A stretch of 64,000 nt of DNA, taken from assembly GCA_003506435.1 (NCBI GenBank), contig DOAQ01000009.1:62001-126000 (forward strand), in the 5' to 3' direction. The position numbers and the translations under genes were made by a program. Shown here in pieces: positions 52,933-60,009 of this stretch; positions within the stretch are counted from its first letter, which is position 1; the number at the start of each line of letters is the position of its first letter. Source of the stretch: Prolixibacteraceae bacterium. GTDB lineage: Bacteria > Bacteroidota > Bacteroidia > Bacteroidales > Prolixibacteraceae. The notes under the pieces are model-generated. The model had not been told where the DNA came from. It saw only the letters and a list, made by a program, of their open reading frames with translations, and ran no database searches.

Positions 52933-53889
52933 ATGAGTACTTACACACTATATGGCGAAATAGTATTCCCTGAATCGAACGGACGAAAAAGTTTCAGGAT
53001 TAAAAGGTTTTCTGAATGTAAAATAGAAAGCAGTTGGAAAAGTCTTACCGATACTGCCGAAATAACACTGCCTCGCAAAGTGAATGATTTCGACCGAACA
53101 AATGTGAGTGGATGGTTCCGCGAGGGTGATCCTGTCGAAATTTGGTTAGGCTATGGAGCTAAACCGACACTGGAGTTTAAGGGATATATAAAGAAAGTAC
53201 CGGCAGGTATTCCGCTAATTGTGACCTGCGAGGATGAGATGTATAAACTGAAGCGCTTGACGGTGAGCGTGAGTATGAAAAAAGCAACGTTGAAACAATT
53301 GCTGAAATACATCGCTCCTGGTTATGAAGTGGTGTGTGATGATGTACAACTTGGGGCTGTTAGGTTCTCGAAAATGGCGGCTTCTGAAATTATGGATGAA
53401 CTACAAAAGCAAGGAATATACTGCTGGTTTGAAGGTAAAGAGTTGCATGCTTTTGGGACAAGCAAAAGCGATGCCGAGCCGGTTGAAATATTGCTTGAGC
53501 GTACAGCATCAGAAAGCCTGAAGCAACGGGAAATTGAAAAGACATTGGTTATTATGAGCCTTATCCGGAAGAAAGGCAAAAAGCTGCGCTTGGAGGTTGG
53601 AGACACACCGGCAGGTAAACGAATTACCCGCGAAATATCGGGCATTGAAATGAGTGAGGCTGAACTTAAACGTGAGGCTCAACGACTGTATGAATTATCG
53701 AAACAACCCGGATTGGATGGCGATGTAACGTTATGGGGAGTTCCGCGTGTGCAGCATGGATGTCGCATGAAATTGAAAAGCGTATTGTACCCGGAAAAGA
53801 ACGGGACTTACTATATAGATGCCGTGACCAAGACTTTTGGAAAGCAAGGATACCGGCAGGTTTGTAAACTTGGATTAAAAGCATCATGA
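52933..53889 (+). CDS. Baseplate hub protein (phage late control D/gp27-like)
   Basis: 318 residues, start abutting the preceding stop. The first domain is a beta-barrel (GRKSFRIKRFSECKIESSWKSLTDTAEITLPRKVND, GDPVEIWLGYG, LEFKGYIKKVPAGIPLIVTCEDEMY). The second has QLLKYIAPGYEVVCDDVQL and IMDELQKQGIYCWFEGKELHAFG. This is the two-barrel fold of gpD/gp27/hub proteins, on which the spike trimer sits. The C-terminus ends FGKQGYRQVCKLGLKAS, and the spike gene overlaps by four bases. Confidence 0.8.
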   Translation: MSTYTLYGEIVFPESNGRKSFRIKRFSECKIESSWKSLTDTAEITLPRKVNDFDRTNVSGWFREGDPVEIWLGYGAKPTLEFKGYIKKVPAGIPLIVTCEDEMYKLKRLTVSVSMKKATLKQLLKYIAPGYEVVCDDVQLGAVRFSKMAASEIMDELQKQGIYCWFEGKELHAFGTSKSDAEPVEILLERTASESLKQREIEKTLVIMSLIRKKGKKLRLEVGDTPAGKRITREISGIEMSEAELKREAQRLYELSKQPGLDGDVTLWGVPRVQHGCRMKLKSVLYPEKNGTYYIDAVTKTFGKQGYRQVCKLGLKAS

Positions 53890-54377
53890 CGCTGAAGGCT
53901 GAACTTGACCGGTTTGGGCAACTGTTTAAACAGCATTTAAACGGAAGCATGAAGGCTACCCTTCGATGGGTGGAAGCTACTGAAATAGACTGGGAAGCGC
54001 AGACCATGACGGCGGTGGATGGTGACGGGTTGGAGTTCTTTAATGTATTGCTTGGAGTTGGAATGATGGCGGTTAAGCCGGTTCTCGGGACTGATTGCCT
54101 TATTGCCATTGTGGAAGGCGACGAAGCAACGTCTTTCCTGCTTTTTGCCGATGAAGCTGAGTTAATTCAGTTTAATGGCGGGGACAATGGAGGATTGATA
54201 AAAATTACACCAACGATTACTTGGATGCAAAAGGTGAACAACGATTTGCAGACTTTGAAAACCTTGCTGCAAACATCACCTGTTGCAGGTAACGGCGCAC
54301 CGCTGGCAATAATATTCAACCCGCAAACACGGGCTCCACAGCAAAGTGATTTTGAAAATGAAAAGATAACGCACTAA
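53886..54377 (+). CDS. Baseplate spike-like protein (gpV/gp45-like)
   Basis: 163 residues. It has an OB-like N-terminal part (MKATLRWVEATEIDWEAQTMTAVDGDGLEF, LLGVGMMAVKPVLGTDCLIAIVEGDE) followed by a beta segment and a polar C-terminus, which fits a short OB-domain spike protein. The usual PAAR tip or beta-helix needle is not evident in this short chain. It contains the third copy of the TTTAAA-N5-TTTAAA element near its start. The next gene starts one base before its stop. Confidence 0.65.
   Translation: MTLKAELDRFGQLFKQHLNGSMKATLRWVEATEIDWEAQTMTAVDGDGLEFFNVLLGVGMMAVKPVLGTDCLIAIVEGDEATSFLLFADEAELIQFNGGDNGGLIKITPTITWMQKVNNDLQTLKTLLQTSPVAGNGAPLAIIFNPQTRAPQQSDFENEKITH
53925..53941. repeat. TTTAAA-N5-TTTAAA element, copy 3
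   Basis: Arrangement around CAGCA with the same 11-base period, inside the spike-like gene close to its 5' end. Confidence 0.45.
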
Positions 54378-54685
54378 TGAAAGGAGTATTGACATATAGC
54401 GATTTTACTCTCCAGGTTAATGTACGGAAAGCAGCAAACGGACTAATAACAGGAGGCCTGGTGATTGGCGACAATACAGACCAGTGCGCGGCTGTTGCCC
54501 TGCAAATGCAGCAAGGAGAACTAAAAGAAGATCCATTGTTAGGGGCCGGACTAACTAAGTTTATAAGAGGTAAATATTCCAGGAGTGAAATTGATCAGCG
54601 CATCCGGCAACATTTAACCAGGGCTGGTATCAATTACCAGAATTATAAACAACGTATTGCATTAACAATTAACGCTGAAGAATAA
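54377..54685 (+). CDS. Baseplate wedge-like protein (gp25/gpW-type)
   Basis: 102 residues. The pattern DPLLGAGLTKFIRGKYSRSEIDQRIRQHLTRAGINY is like gp25/W lysozyme-fold wedge proteins, with the (D/Y)PLLGxGL entry and the I-xx-R-I-x-x-x-L turn. It begins on the preceding stop and ends one base into the next start. In Mu and P2 the order spike-W-J-I is kept, and this fits it with two lysis genes inserted. Confidence 0.65.
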   Translation: MKGVLTYSDFTLQVNVRKAANGLITGGLVIGDNTDQCAAVALQMQQGELKEDPLLGAGLTKFIRGKYSRSEIDQRIRQHLTRAGINYQNYKQRIALTINAEE

Positions 54686-55107
54686 TGAAACTGACTGAAA
54701 ATTTTACGCTAGAGGAGCTGACGGTAACCAGTACGGGATTAAAGAATGTTCCCGGAACAAATGAAATAGTCGCATTGCAACGGTTGACCCTGAATGTTTT
54801 GCAACCAGTGCGTGAAATGTTTGGCAACCCTATCAGGATTAATAGCGGTTATAGATCGGTTTCGGTGAACAAGGCAGTTGGCGGATCGGAAACCAGTTCA
54901 CACTGTAAGGGTGAAGCTGCCGATCTGAGTTGTGATGATAATGCAGAGTTGTTCAGATTGCTTCGTGATAATTTCAAGTTTGATCAGTTGATTTGGGAGG
55001 GGGGAGATGATAATCAGCCTGCGTGGGTGCATGTGAGCTTTAAAGTTGCAGGTAACCGTCACCAAGTATTGAAAATGAGAAACGGAAAATATGAATTTAT
55101 GTCATGA
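54685..55107 (+). CDS. M15-family peptidase, probable phage endolysin
   Basis: 140 residues. Zn-binding residues of the D-Ala-D-Ala carboxypeptidase (VanY/M15) group are visible: the S-x-H-x-x-G-x-A-x-D motif as SSHCKGEAADLS (His73, Asp80) and WVHVSF (His116). The IRINSGYRSVSVN segment is the conserved Arg-containing loop. No signal peptide, so the holin gene immediately downstream (overlap of four bases) would let it reach peptidoglycan. Confidence 0.9.
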   Translation: MKLTENFTLEELTVTSTGLKNVPGTNEIVALQRLTLNVLQPVREMFGNPIRINSGYRSVSVNKAVGGSETSSHCKGEAADLSCDDNAELFRLLRDNFKFDQLIWEGGDDNQPAWVHVSFKVAGNRHQVLKMRNGKYEFMS

Positions 55108-55559
55108 TAGACTGGGTTTATAATCATATATATAACGCTTTATGCGGGCTGTTTTTTGCGATAATAGGGTATTTCGCTGAGATACATGGAGCGGTGCACG
55201 TTATGTGGGCGGCCTTGCTTTTTGATCTGATTGCCGGTATCCTGGCATCGGTACTAAAGCGAAAAGAAAGGTTTAGCATGAGTAAGATTTTTATTGCCAT
55301 TGGCAGGGCTATTGGGGCTACGGTTTTAGTAGCTCTGTTGTTCGCAATGGATAAAGAAATGCACCAGGAGATAGCTGCAAGTTACAATATAGCTGCATGG
55401 CTGATTAGTGGTTTTTATGCCTGGAGCGCGAGTGAGAACATGGACACGCTTACGGGTGGCAGGATATTCGGTATGCTAAAGGGATTCATTGAGAAACGGG
55501 TTGAGCAAAATACAGGTGTTGACTTAAAAAAAGACACGATATCTGATAAAAGCAGTTAA
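55104..55559 (+). CDS. Holin (phage_holin_4-like)
   Basis: 151 residues with four hydrophobic stretches: ALCGLFFAIIGYFAEIHG, VMWAALLFDLIAGILASVL, IFIAIGRAIGATVLVALLFAM and IAAWLISGFYAWSASENM, followed by a charged tail. This is the layout of class I/phage_holin_4 proteins (ALLFDLxxGxxA is a typical motif). It overlaps the endolysin stop (ATGA) and would make the inner-membrane lesion. Confidence 0.8.
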   Translation: MIDWVYNHIYNALCGLFFAIIGYFAEIHGAVHVMWAALLFDLIAGILASVLKRKERFSMSKIFIAIGRAIGATVLVALLFAMDKEMHQEIAASYNIAAWLISGFYAWSASENMDTLTGGRIFGMLKGFIEKRVEQNTGVDLKKDTISDKSS

Positions 55560-55623
55560 ACGGGTTTTAGGCGTGCACAAATGAAATACGGCATGAATGT
55601 GCGCCACTTGATAGTTATTTGAA

Positions 55624-55640
55624 TTTAAACGGTATTTAAA
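55624..55640. repeat. TTTAAA-N5-TTTAAA element, copy 4
   Basis: Arrangement around CGGTA in the 102-base gap between the holin and the LysM-like gene, 22 bases before its start. Confidence 0.5.
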
Positions 55641-55661
55641 CAGCAATAACGGGCTAATTCG

Positions 55662-55952
55662 ATGAATAAGAATATACGGGTTTCGGTTAATCAGTCACTT
55701 TTCGACATTGCTCTCCAATCATGCGGGTCAGTTGAAGCCGTATTCGGTATAGCAGAACTGAACGGCCTGGCCATTACCGATGCGCTGGCTCCCGGACAGG
55801 AATTGTTGGTACCCGAACCGGCAAACAAGCCGGTAGCCGATTATTATAAAATGAAGGGACTGAGACCTGCAACCGGGATTGAAACGCTGGATGAGTTACG
55901 CGATGAGGGAATTGATTACTGGGCTGTTGAGGTTGATTTTGTGGTCAACTGA
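55662..55952 (+). CDS. LysM-like tail protein (gpX-type)
   Basis: 96 residues. A LysM fold is suggested by VSVNQSLFDIALQSCGSVEAVFGIAELNGLAITDALAPGQELLVP, as in tail protein X, which joins hub and tube in Mu/P2-like baseplates. The C-terminal 45 residues (KMKGLRPATGIETLDELRDEGIDYW) are an extension not needed for that fold. It sits between holin and gpJ. Confidence 0.75.
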   Translation: MNKNIRVSVNQSLFDIALQSCGSVEAVFGIAELNGLAITDALAPGQELLVPEPANKPVADYYKMKGLRPATGIETLDELRDEGIDYWAVEVDFVVN

Positions 55953-55989
55953 ACCACATAGGCACATAGAACACATAGAAAAAATTTAA

Positions 55990-56844
55990 ATGGCACGGAC
56001 TATTGCAGACATAAAGAAGGAAATGACAGGCTATTTCATAGCGAATGAAACAGTTATCGGCCTGTACGGGTTGGATACTTCTAAATCATTTGAAGATCAA
56101 TTTTCAAAAGTCAGCCTGGAGAGCATTTTCTTTTACGTTGTTTCGGCGGCTATCTGGACACTGGAGGTTTTGTTTGATACCCATAAAGCGGAGATTAGCG
56201 CACTGATCGATGCCTCGAAACCGCACAGGCTGAAGTGGTATATCGATAAAACGCTTGCCTTCCAGTTTGGCCGGGCATTGGTTGCCGAGAGCGATGTGTA
56301 TGACAATACGGATATTACCGACGAACAGATCACGGCTGAACGGGTTGTAAAATATGCCGCTGCCATTGAACAGGCCGGGCATATTGTTATTAAAGTTGCC
56401 GGTGAGGGAAACGACGGGCGCGAACCATTGACAGAAGATCAGGAAGCCGCATTGACAGCCTACCTGAAAGAGATAAAAGACGCCGGGGTGCGAATCGACC
56501 TGGTGAATGAAGCGGCTAATGCTTTCCGTGCAACTATCGACATTTATTACGACCCCATGATACTGAACGCATCGCTGGCCTCGCTGGCCGATGGCGGAAC
56601 CCCTGTAAAAGATGCCGTGGTTGACTTTATTGCCAACCTGCCATTTAACGGCGAATACCGTAACGCGGCACTGGTTGACCGGCTCCAGTCGATACCCGGC
56701 GTTGTGATCCCGGAACTTCATGTCTCATCGATTGATGATACGCAGGTACTGGCAAAAGCAACCCCGATCAGCGGATACATGAAAGTATATAACGAAAATG
56801 ACCTTGTACTAAACGCCATACCCTATGCGACTATTTCTAATTGA
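55990..56844 (+). CDS. Baseplate J-like protein (gpJ/gp47)
   Basis: 284 residues. Features are an N-terminal helical section (IFFYVVSAAIWTLEVLFDTHKAEISALIDASKPHRLKWYIDKTLAF), the alpha/beta core, and the closing PIS-x-GYMKVYNENDLVLNAI strand with DAVVDFIANLPFNGEYRNAALVDRLQSIPGV, very close to J-like baseplate proteins where A-x-x-x-A-I-x-x-x-x-x-x-L-x-x-G-x-V precedes the end. It assembles the wedge with gpI, whose gene overlaps by 20 bases. Confidence 0.8.
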   Translation: MARTIADIKKEMTGYFIANETVIGLYGLDTSKSFEDQFSKVSLESIFFYVVSAAIWTLEVLFDTHKAEISALIDASKPHRLKWYIDKTLAFQFGRALVAESDVYDNTDITDEQITAERVVKYAAAIEQAGHIVIKVAGEGNDGREPLTEDQEAALTAYLKEIKDAGVRIDLVNEAANAFRATIDIYYDPMILNASLASLADGGTPVKDAVVDFIANLPFNGEYRNAALVDRLQSIPGVVIPELHVSSIDDTQVLAKATPISGYMKVYNENDLVLNAIPYATISN

Positions 56845-57295
56845 TATTGACCGGCTTGTTTCGTTGCTGTTACCGACATTCTTACGGACGCGGATAAATT
56901 TTGTGTTCGCCAGGGCAATGGTTCAGCCGCTATCTACCATTCTGGACAAGTTCAGGGCGAACCGTGAGGCAAACCTGTACAAGCTGGGCCATAACGGGCA
57001 GGTTTGCTATTTGCAAGCCATTTTAAACGATGCTTTTGATACCAGCCTGCGCCGGATCAGGATTGGCGATACCGAACGAATGAACTGGACATTTATTTAT
57101 CCGGACGCATCCGATCACCCGCTTTGGCTCGAAACGGTTCAGGTAGCTTCTGAGGCATTTACAAGCGATGAAGGGACTGATTTCGCAGTGGTAGTCCCTT
57201 CGGAAATTTCGCAGGATTTGAAGCCGCAGATGATCAGCCTGGTGAATTATTACAAGTTGGCAGGAAAACGTTACTCAATAATAAGCCTCCCCTAA
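56825..57295 (+). CDS. Baseplate/tail protein I-like
   Basis: 156 residues starting inside the gpJ-like gene. It begins RLFLIDIDRLVSLLLPTFLRTRINFVFARAMVQPL, which is hydrophobic but resembles the family start (two short helices) more than a signal; the middle has YKLGHNGQVCYLQAILNDAFDTSLRRIRI and ends NYYKLAGKRYSIISLP. In Bacteroidetes phages a protein of this type follows gpJ and links it to fibres. The last residues overlap the REP-like element at 57280-57318. Confidence 0.65.
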   Translation: MRLFLIDIDRLVSLLLPTFLRTRINFVFARAMVQPLSTILDKFRANREANLYKLGHNGQVCYLQAILNDAFDTSLRRIRIGDTERMNWTFIYPDASDHPLWLETVQVASEAFTSDEGTDFAVVVPSEISQDLKPQMISLVNYYKLAGKRYSIISLP

Positions 57296-57318
57296 CCCCT
57301 CCCAAGGAGGGGGAAAAG
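57280..57318. repeat. REP-like palindromic element, copy 2
   Basis: AAGCCTCCCCTAA lead-in and a hairpin with CCCCTCC (57296-57302) and GGAGGGG (57306-57312), loop CAA. Same design as at 49166-49203; it covers the stop codon of the gpI-like gene. Confidence 0.5.
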
Positions 57319-57349
57319 AGAGCATGAATGATTTAAAATAGAATAAAAG

Positions 57350-58141
57350 ATGAACCAAATTGATTTATTCAAATACGCACGGTTTCCGCTTTCGGCTGAA
57401 ACGCTCGATTTTTTACAGCAGATGGCGGCATTAATGTCCAAAGCTGTCGGTATAGGGGGTGATAATTTCATTTTGTCGGGCTGTGTGGAAGCCGGTACAA
57501 CCGTATCAAGTGGCATTATCGTTATTGCCGGTGAAGTGATGCCGTTTGTTGGCGGCACAAAAGAAACCTACATCATCATAGAAGAAACAAAACGCTCGGT
57601 AACCGCTGAAGGCACGGTTTACAATGAAATTTACATTGAACGGAAAGCGCGTTTTGGAACCGGGCCTGCACAGGTAGAATGGGCATTGTTTAAGCCCGTT
57701 TTGACCATACCGGCACTGGATGCAAAGATAGCCGGTGTGATCCCTTCCGGAGTGGTGGTGATGTGGGCAGGAACCGCCGTGCCAACAGGCTGGGCAATTT
57801 GCGACGGAAACAATGGAACTCCCGACTTGCGTGATAAGTTTGTTTTGGCGGCTGGCCCACTTAACGCATCCGGATCGACAGGCGGTAATAAACAAATACA
57901 ACTTACGGAAGCCCAACTTCCGGCGCACAAACACGGGAAAGGTACTTTGGGATTCAATGATCCTACGTGGGCCAATTATCTGGCCTATAATAACGATACC
58001 CTTACCGACCATGACAGCATAAGTAAAGGCGTTGAGCTTAAAACTTTTGAGATAACCGGTGAAACAGCAAATACCGGTAACGGCGATGCGATCAATATCA
58101 TGCCTCCATTCTACGCGCTGGCTTTCATTATGAAACTTTAA
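57350..58141 (+). CDS. Tail fibre protein with phage tail-collar domain
   Basis: 263 residues. The tail collar domain is clear: GVVVMWAGTAVPTGWAICDGNNGTPDLRDKFVLAAG with the Q-L-x-x-A-Q-L-P-A-H-x-H metal/His motif (TEAQLPAHKHGKG) and the ending NIMPPFYALAFIMKL. The first half forms the neck with beta-rich repeats. The family binds host surface or joins fibres to the baseplate. It is the first fibre gene, after 54 bases. Confidence 0.92.
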   Translation: MNQIDLFKYARFPLSAETLDFLQQMAALMSKAVGIGGDNFILSGCVEAGTTVSSGIIVIAGEVMPFVGGTKETYIIIEETKRSVTAEGTVYNEIYIERKARFGTGPAQVEWALFKPVLTIPALDAKIAGVIPSGVVVMWAGTAVPTGWAICDGNNGTPDLRDKFVLAAGPLNASGSTGGNKQIQLTEAQLPAHKHGKGTLGFNDPTWANYLAYNNDTLTDHDSISKGVELKTFEITGETANTGNGDAINIMPPFYALAFIMKL

Positions 58142-58151
58142 TCTTGTAACA

Positions 58152-58574
58152 ATGGCAAATCAAACATTAAGCGTGATAAAAAACTGGTTCCGGACAGGGC
58201 TGAAGCCAACGCAGGCGCAATTCTGGGATACCTGGGACAGCTTTTGGCATAAGGATGAAAAGATACCGATTGATACGGTAGATCAGCTTATTACTACGCT
58301 AAACAGCAAAGTATCGCAGCAATATGTAGATAACTCGCTGGCGGCACTGGCGGCAACCGGCAAGGCCGATACGGTGAACCTGATACCCGGAACGCAAACC
58401 GTGAACTTCCGGACTGCTTTTGCCGAAGGTACTGAGTATGTTCTCTTCCACGAATGCACAGATGCGAACGGCTATGAAGTTGGCAATGACATAACAACAC
58501 CGACCCACGAAAGCTTTGACATTACAGTAGATGTGGTTTGTACTTTAAAATACATGGCAACAATAAAACGATAA
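58152..58574 (+). CDS. Small tail-fibre-neck protein of a Bacteroidetes-phage type
   Basis: 140 residues. The start NWFRTGLKPTQAQFWDTWDSFWHKDEKIP, with 'PTQAQF', is commonly found at the N-termini of fibre proteins in Bacteroidetes phages, followed by a short coiled coil (DQLITTLNSKVSQQYVDNSL) and a beta-rich C-terminus. It is probably a fibre linker or chaperone. No signal peptide, unlike the five genes after it. Confidence 0.6.
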   Translation: MANQTLSVIKNWFRTGLKPTQAQFWDTWDSFWHKDEKIPIDTVDQLITTLNSKVSQQYVDNSLAALAATGKADTVNLIPGTQTVNFRTAFAEGTEYVLFHECTDANGYEVGNDITTPTHESFDITVDVVCTLKYMATIKR

Positions 58575-58578
58575 TACA

Positions 58579-59142
58579 ATGAAAAGACTTATCCTTATTT
58601 TGGTTTTACTGATAGCTGTTACCAGCAGTTATGCGCAGCGCGGCATTACCAGCCTAAAACTGATTGAGGCAAAGAAAGTAACAACCGATACACTTGAGTA
58701 CCGGGGCGAAAAGATTGATTTTGCAGACCTGAAAAGCCGGGCGAAATTTGTCGGTAATTATGACCTTTCCGTTGGTTCGTTCCCTACTGCTTCGCATGTA
58801 GGGAGCATGTATAAACTGAGTGCTGACGGCACGGTAAACGATACGCTGTATCGGGCTGGCGACATCCTTATTTCAATTAAAGAGAATGCCTCTATCTCGG
58901 TACTTGGCGAAAATTGGATTTTGATTGATAATTCCGAAACCCAACTCAGCAATCGTTACGAAGTTGAAGTTACGATTGCTGGAACTACTACTTATCCCGT
59001 TCCATTTAAACTTAGCAATAACGCATTAGTGTGGTTTAACGGGAGCCTTTTAGGGCAGGAAGAATGGTCGGGAGGGGGAACGGCCAGCCTGACGCTTCTG
59101 TTTACTCCATATCCTTACGACATTATTAAAATTCAAAATTAA
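58579..59142 (+). CDS. Fibre-like protein with Sec signal peptide (first of five)
   Basis: 187 residues with a classical signal (MKRLILILVLLIAVTSSYAQ). The middle (RAKFVGNYDLSVGSFPTASHVGSMYKLSADGTV) is typical of fibre knob entries, and the end ALVWFNGSLLGQEEWSGGG leads to beta strands ending PYDIIKIQN, a motif also seen in the next gene. It follows the fibre neck gene by four bases. Whether the signal is cleaved in a phage context is unknown. Confidence 0.65.
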   Translation: MKRLILILVLLIAVTSSYAQRGITSLKLIEAKKVTTDTLEYRGEKIDFADLKSRAKFVGNYDLSVGSFPTASHVGSMYKLSADGTVNDTLYRAGDILISIKENASISVLGENWILIDNSETQLSNRYEVEVTIAGTTTYPVPFKLSNNALVWFNGSLLGQEEWSGGGTASLTLLFTPYPYDIIKIQN

Positions 59143-59147
59143 ATACT

Positions 59148-60008
59148 ATGAAAAGGTTAGTTATTATTTTATGTTTTATCCTGTTTGGGTTACTCGGATA
59201 CTCGCAAGTATCGAATGTAGCTGAATACAGGATTGCGAACGCCACTACTGCATTTGGAAAGAACATACCTGTTGGCACAAAGGTGTATAATATTGCTACT
59301 GGCGATTATTTGGTGTGCACAACTGCAACCGCAAGCACTGGTACTTTGACAACGGCTTCAGCTAATTTTACTAAAATTAATGCTGATACATCTGCCACAA
59401 ATGAAATTGAAGTTTCAGACGAAACGTATTCGTCTGCAAATTTTAACGGTGGAACTGCACAGGCAGTAAGCCATGACGATTTTTACGACTTTAACCATAC
59501 AGCCGATACTGATGATGATGGATTGGCAAATAAAGTTGATTTATCGTCAGCGGGGCTCGTTAAGACAGCAGCAGACGGAACGTTGTCACTGGCTGTACTC
59601 GGTACTGATTATATTGCTTTAGAAGTTGATGCAAGCGTTTCAAACGAGGGCAACCTAACAGTGACACCCGGAACGGCTTCCACCTCAGTATTACATTCAA
59701 ATTCGAATGGTAGTACCGATGTTACTATTGAAGTTGGTTCCGGATTAGGTATTTCGGAAAGCGGAAATACAATAACTATCACTAATTCAGTAACTGGTAA
59801 AACATCTTCGACTGAAAAATTTGAGGAAGACGATGGTACTCCAACGGCTCATTCGCTGGCTCACACAGCAATAACAGCACAAGGTTGCAGGGTAAGCCTG
59901 AACGGTGCAACCCTTAATCCAACCGATTACACACTGACAACCACAACGATTACATTAAACAGTCCTGTCTACCAATACGATGCCGTAGTTATAACTTATT
60001 ACTATTAA
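59148..60008 (+). CDS. Fibre-like protein with Sec signal peptide (second of five)
   Basis: 286 residues with a signal (MKRLVIILCFILFGLLGYSQ). The chain is Thr/Ser/Ala-rich and low in Cys, with TDTDDDGLANKVDLSSAGL (a Ca-site-like loop) and SGLGISESGNTITITNSVTG, a shaft-like repeat of phage fibres. The last strand CRVSLNGATLNPTDYTLTTTTITL ends in YDAVVITYYY, similar to the end of the gene at 58579. It is likely a structural fibre part. Confidence 0.65.
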   Translation: MKRLVIILCFILFGLLGYSQVSNVAEYRIANATTAFGKNIPVGTKVYNIATGDYLVCTTATASTGTLTTASANFTKINADTSATNEIEVSDETYSSANFNGGTAQAVSHDDFYDFNHTADTDDDGLANKVDLSSAGLVKTAADGTLSLAVLGTDYIALEVDASVSNEGNLTVTPGTASTSVLHSNSNGSTDVTIEVGSGLGISESGNTITITNSVTGKTSSTEKFEEDDGTPTAHSLAHTAITAQGCRVSLNGATLNPTDYTLTTTTITLNSPVYQYDAVVITYYY

Positions 60009-60009
60009 A

